Under the pieces are notes generated by a model that did not search any database, was not told the DNA's origin, and was given only the letters and a program-made list of their open reading frames with translations. A DNA stretch of 64,000 nt. Source: Gautieria morchelliformis. Lineage: Eukaryota > Basidiomycota > Agaricomycetes > Gomphales > Gomphaceae. Where the stretch lies: NCBI GenBank assembly GCA_015179125.1, contig WHVA01000406.1, positions 1-64,000 of the forward strand. The letters run 5' to 3'. The first letter of the stretch is position 1; each line of letters starts with the position of its first letter. This document shows, piece after piece, positions 1-10,213 of the stretch. The translations under genes and the position numbers were made by a program.

Positions 1-139
1 ATGGTTAGTTCTGTATGGGTGGGAGTGTGGGATGGGATGAATCAATTGTGTGAATGGGGGCAGGGGGGCGGGGGAGGGGGGGAGGGAGAGGGAGGGGCAG
101 GGGAGGGGCAGGGGAGGGGGGAGGGGGTTGTAGGTGGAA

Positions 140-580
140 TCATTTTGTTGCATTTACATAATCGAGCATGTATTCTACACAAACAGGGTCTGAGAGGAGT
201 TTGGACATATCAAGTGCATCTGGTCTAAGCACATTTATCATTGGCTGGTGGTGGTAGGCATATGCTGTGCACAACATCAGGGAGTGTCAGATGGATTCCT
301 CATGTTGATTGCAGGCTGGGCAGAGAGGGGAGTCAGTGGATCCTATCTTGTGCAAGTGTCACTGGAGCTGGACATGGCCTGTGTGGAGTTGGATGAGAAT
401 GCTGGATTGGCATCGTGGGAGTCCTCCTGCCATCTTGAGGTAGTCTGCGGATGGGGCTGTCATGACTTGTTTATTTCTTGTATCCAATAACTCCATTCTC
501 CCTTTCATCACTCCACTTCTATGTTCGCTCCCTTCACTCTTCGCCAGATTCGCTGAAATGTTATTCGCTACTCGCATCAT
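140..580 (-). pseudogene. LINE (non-LTR retrotransposon) ORF2, C-terminal end
   Basis: On the minus strand one frame, running to the TGA at 142-140, gives a typical C-terminus of a fungal LINE polyprotein downstream of its RNase H domain. It has a region reading IQLHTGHVQL, then a cysteine/histidine cluster (SPLCPACNQHEE), then the tail RPDALDMSKLLS...VNATK. Two in-frame stops interrupt the frame, one just after VQLQ and one after NQHEESI, so this copy is dead. The upstream part of the same element is probably the RNase H block at 1906-2460; about 1.3 kb of unrelated DNA now separates the two. The 75 bp just downstream (61-127) is almost pure G with some A. Confidence 0.7.
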
Positions 581-1075
581 TCGCCAGTAGGCACGCCATC
601 AAACCCAATCAACATCCTTTACCCAGCTCAATGGTTCATCACTAGTCCTATCATCTCCTCGACTCAGCCCCCTCTGAGTGTTCCTATGGCCGGAATGCAT
701 TCACCAGACGTCCTACCCGTAGATCGTGTGGGATCAACCTGTCATGACCCGTTTGTTTCCCTTACCCAACTATCCCTACTTTCTCCTTCACCGCACCTCC
801 TGCATGTTTGCCTGAGTTCAACCTTCCCTTCGACCACTCCTCCTCTATGTTCGCTCCATTCACTCTTCGCCAAACTTGCCGAACGGTTGTTCGCTACTCA
901 CATCATTCGCTAGCAGGCACACCATCAAACACGATTGACATCCTTTACCCGGCATGATGGTTCATCACTGGCCCCATCATCTTCTCGACTCAACCCCCTT
1001 TGGGTGTTCCTATGGCCGGAATACATTCATGGGACATCCTACCCATACATCCTGTGGGATCAACCCAGCAGATGA
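471..1075. repeat. diverged direct duplication (about 290 bp per copy)
   Basis: Two consecutive copies share long stretches: 525-750 and 845-1065 both run from 'tatgttcgctcc' through 'ttcgctactc', 'catcaaac', 'ggttcatcact', 'ttcctatggccggaat' and 'tgtgggatcaacc'. No coding frame is conserved. It may derive from an LTR, since both copies are preceded by TGTCATGAC (458 and 741), but a matching LTR end was not found. Confidence 0.6.
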
Positions 1076-1905
1076 AGAGTCCATGCAGGGTAACATGTAT
1101 GCAAGTCTCAAGGCGTGTTTTCTTACTTAGGTGCCTTCATCCTCTCTCCCTCCATTGTTTCATGTTCACACTCCTCCCTCTTCCATTGTATATGTGTTTC
1201 ACCTATTTTGTATCCTGACTGCGCACCCCTATCCAACCCTGACTCATGACGGCCTCTTTCCTATTCACTGATATCATATGAGCATTCGATATAAGTAGTC
1301 TACATTCGCATGTATATTCCCCAGTTCAATTATCATATGTCTATCTTGTGCAAAAATTGACCTCGCTGTGACTATCGTCTTGAGCCCTCTCCTATAGATT
1401 TCTATCTTTGACCAGAGGAAGACTTAAGCACCACTGGTGAGTTTTTGTACTTCACCTTCATTACCTTAGCCTTCATACTATTATTGGCGCTGTCGGCTAA
1501 GGGCTCCGAAGGAGCGCCTTCACCGGGGAAAGAATTGTTGCTGCTTCAACAACCTTTCTGTGACACCTTGCACCTTACATTGTCAAGTGTCATGGGCTAC
1601 TTCGCTATGACTGTAGATAGGGTGAGCCCTGTTCGGGCATCCCTCTTACTTTCTGAACATTTATTGGTTCACCTTATTCGCTGAATGGCACACTTCTTCG
1701 CACAGGCTCTTCGGGCATTCACTGTGTTCACTAATACACGATATTAACGCCTAAAATCCAATCTTGACAGGGGTGTTCTTGTCAATTGCATGGAACCTCT
1801 GGTACCTTGGAGACTCTGAGAATAGATGTTTTGCAGTCAACTTCAGCTGCTTCTTATGCACCATTTTGAGAGCGGGTTTGCTGCATGGGAGAGGGGATCA
1901 CGGTT
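1076..1905. other. no gene seen; insertion inside the LINE remnant
   Basis: This AT/CT-rich stretch contains short open frames only, none resembling a known protein. It lies between the two halves of a minus-strand LINE, so it is probably, together with the preceding duplication, the decayed body of a later insertion. Confidence 0.4.
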
Positions 1906-2460
1906 TCATGGGGAGTTCTTGGGGCTGGCTGCTGTGCCCTTTGTCACCTCCTTGGCTAACTCATCAGCCTTTTCATTCCCCTTAACCCCCCACCCTGGCA
2001 CCCAGTGCACTTCCAGTGGTGTCCCTTCATGTTGTTTTGCGATGCAACACATTTGCTCTAGAAAATGATCAACCAGATGTTGTCCCAGGCTACTCTGGCA
2101 GCTATTGAGCGCCTTTATCACCTCCTGGTTATCGATGGCTATGGCTACTCCATCTAGATAATTGAATTCATGCAACATAGTGGCGGTGAGGATGAGCCCA
2201 ACTATTTCCGCTTCGTATACTGTGTGGGTCTGGTCAGTACTGAGATTGTATTGCAGAACTTTCCTCTGTGTGCCATTGATGTATAGTCTGGCTGCAGCCC
2301 CCACACCCCCTTCACTACTGGACCCATCCATGTATATTTGGACAGTAGATGTGTCCTTCCTGTCATAAATGATCACCTCCTTCTTGTTGCTCACTATTCT
2401 TATGTGCACTGGCAGATTCCAACAATGACTGACACTACATAATGGCCTCTCTACTAGTTG
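1906..2460 (-). pseudogene. LINE RNase H domain fragment
   Basis: The minus-strand frame encodes an RNase HI domain as found in fungal LINE polyproteins. The four acidic catalytic positions are all visible: D in IYMDGS, E in VYEAEIVGL, D in AIAIDNQEV and D in GNEKADELA. The sequence HWVPGW...GNEKADE is the usual C-terminal RNase H signature. The reverse transcriptase that should lie upstream (plus-strand side beyond 2460) is missing and replaced by a copia gag in the opposite direction. The domain is intact but not part of a functional element. Confidence 0.8.
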
Positions 2461-2508
2461 AGAAGGACCTATGGGATGTCGTTGATGGCACTGAGACTCA
2501 ACCCCCAG

Positions 2509-3120
2509 CTCTGCGAACTCAAAAGCCATCTGTGCATTTGCAAAGAAGCAGCAACTCACTTGTGCGAAAATCATCCTAAACATCGACAAGTCCCAGCTCC
2601 CGCACACACACTACAATGACCCAAAGGAGATATGGGAGAGCCTGCAGAAGGTCCACCAAGTGCATGGATTTGCGACTCGCCTCTTGCTTGCTGCCACTTC
2701 CTTTACATGCGCAAGGGTGATGACCAGCCAATGGCTTCATGGATCTCTGATGTCAAGAATGCCACTTTTCAGCTTGAAGCCACTGGAGTCACCATTATAG
2801 ATGAGGATGTGATCCTTGCATTGACTGCACCATTCATCGTTGCACTCAACAGCATTCTGGCCAACAATCTCACCCTCAACATCGTTATCACCCGCCTATT
2901 GAACAAGGAGGTGCGCCAAATCCAGGCAGCCAAGTCGGAGACTGAGTGAATGGAGGGTGCTCTCACTGCTATTTCCAAGAAGAAGAAAAAGCTGATAGAG
3001 GAGATTACCTGTTATAACTGTGACAGTAAAGGCCACTATCAGAATGACTGTCCTTCCCCAAGGCATGGCATGGCCAATTTGGCAGATGGAGGAGAGGATG
3101 ATGAAGGGTTTGCATTCTAA
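2509..3120 (+). pseudogene. Ty1/copia gag polyprotein fragment
   Basis: A Gag of the copia type (UBN2-like region followed by one zinc knuckle). Frame 2 reads from just after a TGA near 2506 (KIILNIDKSQLP ... PKEIWESLQKVHQVHGFATR). The reading then switches to frame 1 around 2690-2700 (FLYMRKGDDQPMASWI). A TGA at 2947-2949 interrupts it, and the same frame continues through the zinc knuckle CYNCDSKGHYQNDC at 3010-3051 (C-x2-C-x4-H-x4-C) to the stop at 3120. One frameshift and one nonsense codon therefore disable it. Protease, integrase and reverse transcriptase are absent; 42 bp after the stop a terminal repeat begins, so the whole pol region appears deleted. Confidence 0.8.
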
Positions 3121-3162
3121 GTTTCAGGAGGTGCATCAGACTCTCTCCTGCTCGAGGAGGTG

Positions 3163-3333
3163 TGTTGATATTTCTGGATTTGCGAGGGGCATCGAGTGAC
3201 CACAATACCAAACATAACACGTAGCTTGCAAATACGCAGTAGTTTACTTGTATTTACTCATCCATTTGTAACTCGCAACAACACCCAGTGCTATCCTCTT
3301 CCTCTGCATTCTCTCTCCCTGAAAATTCCAACA
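3163..3333 (+). mobile_element. 3' LTR of the deleted copia element
   Basis: A 171-bp block starting TGTTGATATTTC and ending GAAAATTCCAACA has the TG...CA ends and short inverted termini (TGTTG/CAACA) of an LTR. A purine-rich tract (GAGGAGG at 3154-3160) immediately precedes it, as expected next to a 3' LTR, and it follows the gag remnant directly. No 5' partner LTR was found in the window. The size is at the small end for copia elements. Confidence 0.6.
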
Positions 3334-4228
3334 AGTGCATCTGGTTAGATTAGTAATAGAGGGTAACTCTCTCCCCATCTACTGCCTCACCATTGTATGG
3401 CTGACAATCACCTTACATTTGGGGTGCACTCAGACAGTGGTGACCAGGGCCAAGCTCAGAAATGGTCTCGGAAGGGGGTTCCCCTGACAATTAGTTCCAA
3501 CCTGTACAAAGACGATGGGGCTGAATCCCTTGGTATCTTCTTCATCTTGAGTCCGCATTTCACTGCAGCTTGTCAACCGATTTGCACATACTAGGTAAGC
3601 GCTCGAGCCGCGGCTTAGGCTTAGCTCCGATCGGGCTCTCTTACACCCAGGCCGAGCCCTAGCTCCCAGGACGGTTTTGGCCCGGCCTGGATTTTGGCGG
3701 CTCTGCTCCGGCTAGCCGAGCTTTGCAGAACACTACTCGTTCGGTTCAGGCTTGCGTTTCACAGGGAAATCCACTTTTTCGTGTAACATCATGAAGGATC
3801 GGTATAGTGGAATTACTAACTGAGCTTCCGATCACCGTAAAGCTCTCAGAAGCCCGAAGCGTCCTGCAGCCCGCGTCGGTATAAACGCGAGGCTTCTTCG
3901 CGCGGCAATTGCAAGCTTATCAGTGTCACACGTCATTATGCTGCCGGTGACATCCATCTCCGGTGTGCGAGCGCTCGGATCGAATACGTATTCATTACCA
4001 TTGAAATGTCACTCAGCAAGAGCTCATTAGGGAAAGAACAACGTCGATCATCCGAATCGCGTACTTATGCAAGGGCCGCCACCCTTAGCTTCATTCCCGC
4101 CCATTGCTCCCAGTCAAAGAATGTAGTCGAGACTTGACGTAAAAAAAACAGGTGACTTACCCAGTGATGACCCAAGAAACCACCCACCCACCTCAAAGGA
4201 CTTTCCCAAGCTCAAGCCCAGTCCAATA
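3334..4228. other. no gene seen
   Basis: Nothing resembling a gene is visible. A GC-rich patch around 3600-3740 is rich in repeated GGC/GCC-type words and is not coding. The last 100 bp may be the old promoter of the NRPS-like pseudogene that follows. Confidence 0.4.
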
Positions 4229-6676
4229 ATGGCGAACGTTTCTAACACATTTTCGCGTCCCCCGGTCGATGGCACGTTGACAGTCGACCAGTTGTGTGAT
4301 TGGCATCGTGTCCTTTCCTCTAGGGCTGCTGCATTCGTGTTCCCTTAGGAGAATGGCCTTCAGGTATCTTGCCGTCTAGCATTAAAATACGACCATGCTC
4401 GTGAGACTGTCTCTCTCGACCAACCTGCGCTGATTTTGCACTCTTCACGCGAGTTTCGTTTCCCCCTCCTTCAGGTGTTTTGTGTCTGAATATGACTCGT
4501 GTCTGTTCTTACGATAGGATCAACTGCCTTTCCTAAACCTCGGACATTGACACATCGCTATCTCCTTGACATTTCACAATACTTCGGTAATATTATCAAG
4601 CAGCCAATAATTCTTCGCTAACCGGAACGACAAATTAGATTATGGCGGTCTTAAGCTTCAAGGAGAAATCCTGGTCGTACACGGCTCACCTTTACATCGT
4701 TCGTTTACTCGTATCGTCTCGTTTATATACGAGAGGAACATAAACACTCAAAGCCGCGAAAAGATACCCATAGCATCTGAGGATGTGTGGAGATTGGTCA
4801 GGTGTGTTATTAAGTGACCGTAATTATCAACCTTGGACTTGAAAGGTTTCCGGCTCCATTAGCACCTGAACCTGGAGTTGCCCAGGCTCCTTTGACTCCG
4901 GAACTGTTCCTTGAGAAGATCATCGAAAGCAACGCCACAACGCTGTTTTGTGTGCCCAGCTTCTTGGAAGTGAGCCTCATAGTTCCCAGCATTGGTTTCG
5001 CGGATGTTGACGTTGCCTCAGGCTTGGTCCACTGAGCCGAGTAGTCTCAAAACACTTAAGGGATCAAAGGAAATAGTATGTGTAGATTTTTTCAGTATTT
5101 TAAGCATATCGTTGATGCATATCGATTAGTTCTGGGCAGGCGCGCCCCTACGAGGAATCCCAATCCACCCTGTGTACGGAGCCACTGAATTTGGTCTCGC
5201 CTCTTTGGGATCAGGTTAGAGGCGATATTTTCAGATGCTGTTGCCAGGTCCCGTCTGATGCATCACTCGATCTTACTCTCATTCAGGGAAAACGTATGCA
5301 GAAGGATACGAGTGGTTCGAATTTTTGCCACTTGTCATGCCTGAATTAGTTCCTGAGGCAGATGGAGATGTCTATGAAGTCGTGTTCAAGGTGCAAATCT
5401 GATTTGTCCTACTGTCAATATGTCCTTACGTGCCTTCCTCAGGAGTGCGGGGGGACACCACCTGGCGGCTCACAACACAGAAGTCAATGGCATCCCTGCC
5501 TATTCTTCCAGCGACCTCCCTGAGCGGCACAAGTCGAATCCTGGCTTATTCAAGGTTGTTGGTCGTAAGGACGACCAAATCATGTTGAGCACAGGAGAGA
5601 AGGTGACCTACATTCATATGAACTATTGTGTCACTCTAACGTTGTTTCGAATTACACAAACCCAGGGCCACTTGGTATATTGGACATCCTTATCCATTCT
5701 CGCTAGCACTTACCGGTGATCGATACAGAAACCATTATAATAGCGAATCCTCATGTGAAGAATGCAATCATGTTTGGGCGAGGCCGTCAGTCAAATGGTG
5801 TCCTCGTCGAGCCTGCATCCTACGAAGAAGCTGAAAACCTGGGTGTTGAGAAATTTGGGCGTCTTATTTGGTTTGTCGCTCCTACTAGGCTCTAAGCATG
5901 CTTCTGTTAACCGGCTACATGGGAATTCAGGCCCAGCATCGAGACTGCAAATGACTTTGCTCCAGCACATTCGAGGATATTCAAAGCGGTGACTACAATA
6001 CCATAGATTTGGCGTCCTGTGTTATGCTTATCCTTGGATATTTCAAGATGATACCTGCTTTCAAGCCATTCTCATATACGGCGAAGAACACGACCAGAAG
6101 AGGTGTTGTTCTTAAGGATTACGCTGAAGAAATCGAGGCTATACACTGAAGGAGACCCTGAAATTCGTTTGCGACGTGGTTCATTCCATCGTGAACGGTG
6201 CCGAAGCAATGGGGGATGAGGACGACCTATTCGCCTTTGGTTGTGACAGGTTCGCTAGACCAGGAATCCTATTTGCGCAGCCTTGAAGCGACTTGCATCC
6301 GCAACACACTACTGCATGCGTTGCGCCAGGTTGCTCCCCTTACCAGCGTCCAGAACGTTCCGTCCAATGTTGTATATCAGCACTACAATCCATCAATTGG
6401 CGGCGGTCGCTGCCCAAGTGTCTCGTTCCGCGATGGCTTCCGTGGACCTATGCACTAACAAGGAAAGGAGTCGACGTCTTCTCAAACTCGTGGCCAAGTA
6501 TATGCATAACTGGCCAAAGCATCAACCCGCCGACGATGCCACCAACCCTACGGACGAGACCATTCTTCTCACGGGAAGTACTGGCGGTTTGGGGTCTCAA
6601 ATACTGGCACAGCTGGTGGCCATGCTGAGTGTCTCTCGCATCTTCGCGTTCAACAGACCCGCGCGAATTATACAGT
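4229..6676 (+). pseudogene. NRPS-like adenylation-thiolation-reductase enzyme, decayed and truncated
   Basis: Remnants in the order of basidiomycete NRPS-like carboxylic acid reductases (adenylation, carrier, thioester reductase). The ATG at 4229 opens VSNTFSRPPVDGTLTVDQLCDWH, then meets a TAG in AFVFP*ENG. Later blocks are a conserved ATTLFCVPSFLE stretch near 4935, the A5-like motif VYGATEFG near 5172-5195, the hinge VVGRKDDQIMLSTGEK near 5551-5602, the carrier motif GCDS...LEA near 6240-6290, and the NAD(P)-binding TGSTGGLG at 6571-6594. Recognisable sequence stops around 6676, losing most of the reductase. Several introns still have GT-AG ends (for example 5399-5442). Stops and frameshifts throughout exclude function. 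The substrate cannot be inferred. Confidence 0.75.
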
Positions 6677-7193
6677 CTCACTTAGATAGCACAAACAGAG
6701 CGGGTATCAATTATTTCTACACATCTAGCACTCCTTTGCTCTTCCAGTATCCAATCCAACTCTCCACCTCATCCCTTCCCAATCGTGTCAAACGGGATGC
6801 ACTTAGAGACGGAGCTTCGGCCGCAATTACAGTAGTCGCGTACATCGCCATCGCCATCACCCCTCTGTCCTGCACTGCTTCGATATCCCCCGGAACGGCT
6901 GATACGTTGAGAAAGACATATTCAAACGAACCTCTGCAAGCAGTTCGGGCTTGATGTTGAACCCCATCACGGATGCATCACCTTCAACGTAGACGATTTT
7001 CTCCGAGTCCAAGAGAGTAACATCGTTGCCCCGGTCCAGGAAGGCCTCTGAATGCCTCTCCCGAGAAAATATTATTAGTGCTCATGAAACCAGCAGCATC
7101 AGCCACTAAACTGGGCCTGTCGAAGCAATTACGAAGTCAGACTAAACCACACACGGAACAGCAAACAACGAGGGGCACTTTCTCATAATCTCA
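6677..7193. other. no gene seen
   Basis: The open frame running from the reductase remnant to 6954 loses all resemblance to the family after about 6676, so it is probably chance. No other feature is visible. Confidence 0.4.
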
Positions 7194-7602
7194 TTGTGGA
7201 CAGAGCTCCTCGAGACGCCTGTGCAACCGCGTACCCAGGAACGCCCAGGGAGTGAGAGGGGACGCCCTCCAAATTCTCAGGTACAATACTTGCACCAACA
7301 ACGGCGATATAGTCCAATAAACCCAGTGACTACCGTGGCTGGTCAAGGCCCAGGAGAGACACGAGGTACGTATACTATCAGCTGGGAAGCGTAGAATACA
7401 CACATTGTGGACAGAGCTCCTCAGACACATGTGCAACCGCCTACCCAGGAACGCAGAGTCATGCCAGTCTGCCAGGAAGTGAGGGGACGCGCCAACAAAT
7501 GCGCAGGTACAATACTTGCACCAACAGCGACCATACGGACCGACTACCGTGGCTGGTCGAGGCCCAAGAGAGACGCGAGGTACGTATACTATCACCTGGG
7601 CA
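7194..7602. repeat. tandem duplication, about 205 bp x 2
   Basis: Copies at about 7194-7385 and 7404-7600 share 'ttgtggacagagctcctc', 'gtgcaaccgc', 'acccaggaacgc', 'aggtacaatacttgcacc' and 'acgaggtacgtatactatca' in the same order, with small indels between them. Neither strand gives a conserved reading frame, and the function is unknown. Confidence 0.75.
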
Positions 7603-8008
7603 GTGTATTGCACTCTGGCTGCGCCGGTGGCTCATCAGACGGGGTGTCGTCTGCAGTGTATGCATGGGTGTAACACCGGACCCATGTGTCATCTCTGAAT
7701 GCTGAAATTTGAAACGGGCCCAACAGGCTTACCGTGCCAGATGACGAGAGTACTAGGTTTTAGCCAGGCGTGACACATTTGAGATGCCTCATGATGGATC
7801 CAGGAAGGGCGTTTGGGAAGGCGCGGTTTATTCTCTTTAAAGTTGGGACAGCCCTGCGTGTCGAGAAATGCGACTCCCAGGAAGGAAAGTGCTCTGTTAC
7901 GTTTGCAGCGCTGAGTCGCTTGTGTTCTATTCGGTGGGCTGGGTCGATTAGTCAAGCAGAAGACCCCCAGCTCACCTCGTTATAGTTAATTGTCGGATGA
8001 TTCCATAG
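7603..8008. other. no gene seen
   Basis: Mixed-composition DNA with only short open frames on both strands. Nothing recognisable. Confidence 0.4.
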
Positions 8009-8186
8009 CCGTGATGAAATATTCATATATTTAATCTTGCTGCAATCTCGGCTTTATGGCATGGCGCTGGGTGCTTCGATCCACGCACGGGCGATGTGTG
8101 CGCATGATAGATCGTGGCTGCATTGCCCCTCGATCCTAAGGTACGTGATGCATCAATATCTACGACCAGTTGCGCACCGAGTTCCG
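8009..8186 (-). repeat. dispersed about 175-bp repeat, copy A
   Basis: This segment is the near-perfect reverse complement of 32112-32290, just downstream of TIF11. Long runs such as 'ggcatggcgctgggtgct', 'tggctgcattgcccct' and 'atatctacgaccagttgc' are identical, with roughly 10% differences in between. It could be a small repeat family, an RNA-derived element, or a duplicated gene flank; no open frame is shared. Confidence 0.8.
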
Positions 8187-10213
8187 GGTCCGCCGCTGGG
8201 CATGGCACAGGAATAACGCGAGAGTCCGTACTTCGCGGTGGAGGCGGCCTGTGATAAGGCGTAACGGGAGTTGCCCAAATTAACTGGGTGCTGGAGCGAC
8301 TCACCACGTACGTGTCGCGCGCGCCTGCACAGCATGGCATGCATGCCTCGTCGACCGACGACCGGGGTTCATCATGGCAGGCACCACTGGCCGGTCAGCG
8401 CAGCCTTGAAGTGTTCCACAAACAATGCATCACGACATGCCAGGCACACCTGGCCGGGCAGCGCAGCCTATTACCGTATATGGCGCGTTCATAAGTCTCC
8501 CCGGGCCACAAACAATGCATCACGACAGCCTCGTTCCTGCCATGCAACCCGACCCCGAATCGGACTGGCGGTGGTAATCGGAATATCGCAGGTCGACGTC
8601 GAGCCGCCGGGACGCCTCGTGGATGAATTTCGCACGCGGATATCTAATCCGACACACTTGCATACCTAGCTGTCTTCACTGCGCAGCGATCTAGGTCGTT
8701 CGACTGCGTCGAGATGGGGATCGAGAGCTCGAGGCCGAGGCCAGGGCACGTCGTCGCTGCTCGCCCGTATAAGCTCCGCGACTCCGTTGTCCCTGTGGAT
8801 CATACCGATAGACGGGTTTATGCATGGCTTCCTCGACGGAGTCCGAGCTGGTCGGGCCATGAGACTGACATGATATATATATCGTGATTCGTGTGAATAC
8901 TGCAGCCATCCATGCACGAAAAACAATAAATCATAATGTCGACGATACACAGGCCTTGCCAGCGATATCAATCGCAGCGATGGGTGCTTCAAAGTGGCTG
9001 CTTGCGTCCGTGCTCTCGCGCCGCAACCGGCCCGGGGGGGGTCGCTCCTTCCATCGATCGGCCCCGCCCGAGCCCCAGAATAACTATAAGCTCACAAGAA
9101 CAAGCCGCAAATGAAGGCAAAAGAAGGCCAGAGAATGTGAATTAAGCCCGGACGGCTGCGAAGCTCGAACAAGATTCATTCATTAGTCAGCAGCTGGACT
9201 GACTGCCGATTCAGTATCCGACGCATACATAACACATGTCCGGTATACATACAGTAGAACAAACGTAATAAGAATACAATATTACATGTTTCGGGTAGGA
9301 AACACCGACGCCGACCCGGTTCGGCTCACGCTGAAGCCTCGAGTATGCAGTCTAATAGTAAACAGTAGAGGGCCTCCGTACTTTGTGTGAGCCTTGCATA
9401 GATGAGAGAGTTTGAAAGGCCACTGGGATTTAAACCCTTGTATTCCCAGAGCCAACTCACCCATCGCCCGAACAAGCCCTTGTTGCCCCCTCGTACGCTG
9501 CATGCCAGTTTCATGTTCCAAGTATAATCGGCTACTGCACTGGTACAGAAATAGATTATACTGGACATACTTACTGTATTAGTAGAACTTTTCGCGCACG
9601 TGCTAAAGTTCGTTTTCCAGAGGACTTAATGGGCGGCTTGGCGTCGGGGTTTTGAATCCGGCACCCCAGCCGCTGACTAACCGCTTTGTTCCAATTAATA
9701 AGCGGCATAAACGCTGACAAAGAGGCGAGGCGCCGGGCAAAAAAGAACAAGGAAAGCCGCACACCCAAAGCGGTCACAGTAAGTCACACGGTCACAGTCA
9801 CGAGACCCGCAGAGAGCGCGCGCACCGCACAAGCGCACACATCGCACACGCAAGTGGCCTTTGCAAAAGTTTACGGAAGGGGCGGTACCACTGCCCTATT
9901 GCGACAGACAACAGACAAACAAACGAACCGTTGAATTCTTGACGGCGACGGTTTTCCTTTTCCTTTCTATCGAAACGCTTGTGTGACTTCTGGGCTTGTT
10001 GGACTCTTTCGACTTTTGACTTTTGACTTTGGACGGCGCAGTGTACTGCTTACTGTACAGCCCTGAAGCACAGTTAAACGTTACATAAACGTTCGGACGG
10101 CAACTACTGCGACTGCGACACCGCGACATTCCAGGTTGCGAACGACAATCATAGGATTCTTGACGGCGACGACGGTTTTCTCTCTCCCTGTGCGGCTCGG
10201 GAATAAATACGGC
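8187..10213. other. no gene seen; small repeats and the upstream region of the co-chaperone gene
   Basis: Holds a short duplication ('acaaacaatgcatcacgaca' at about 8419 and 8509) and no convincing gene. In front of the following gene, the motif ATTCTTGACGGCGAC...GGTTTTC occurs twice (9935-9960 and 10153-10182), perhaps a regulatory repeat of that promoter. Open frames here do not resemble known proteins. Confidence 0.4.

Noticed and set aside
1445-1684. Open frame with an apparent hydrophobic leader (FTFITLAFILLLALSAKG)
   Set aside because: No ATG at its start, no similarity, and it sits inside decayed repeat DNA; a chance frame.
211-3345. 14-bp identity CAAGTGCATCTGGT at 211-224 and 3332-3345, possible target duplication of a nested element
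   Set aside because: The first copy is part of the LINE coding sequence (RPDAL), and several matches of this length are expected by chance in 64 kb.
9625-9690. tRNA-like box motifs (GGTTTTGAATCC with AGTCAGCGGCTGG nearby), also at 9420-9480 (GGGATTTAAACCC)
   Set aside because: The spacing between the A-like and B-like boxes is far too short and no cloverleaf can be drawn; at best a decayed tRNA-derived repeat.
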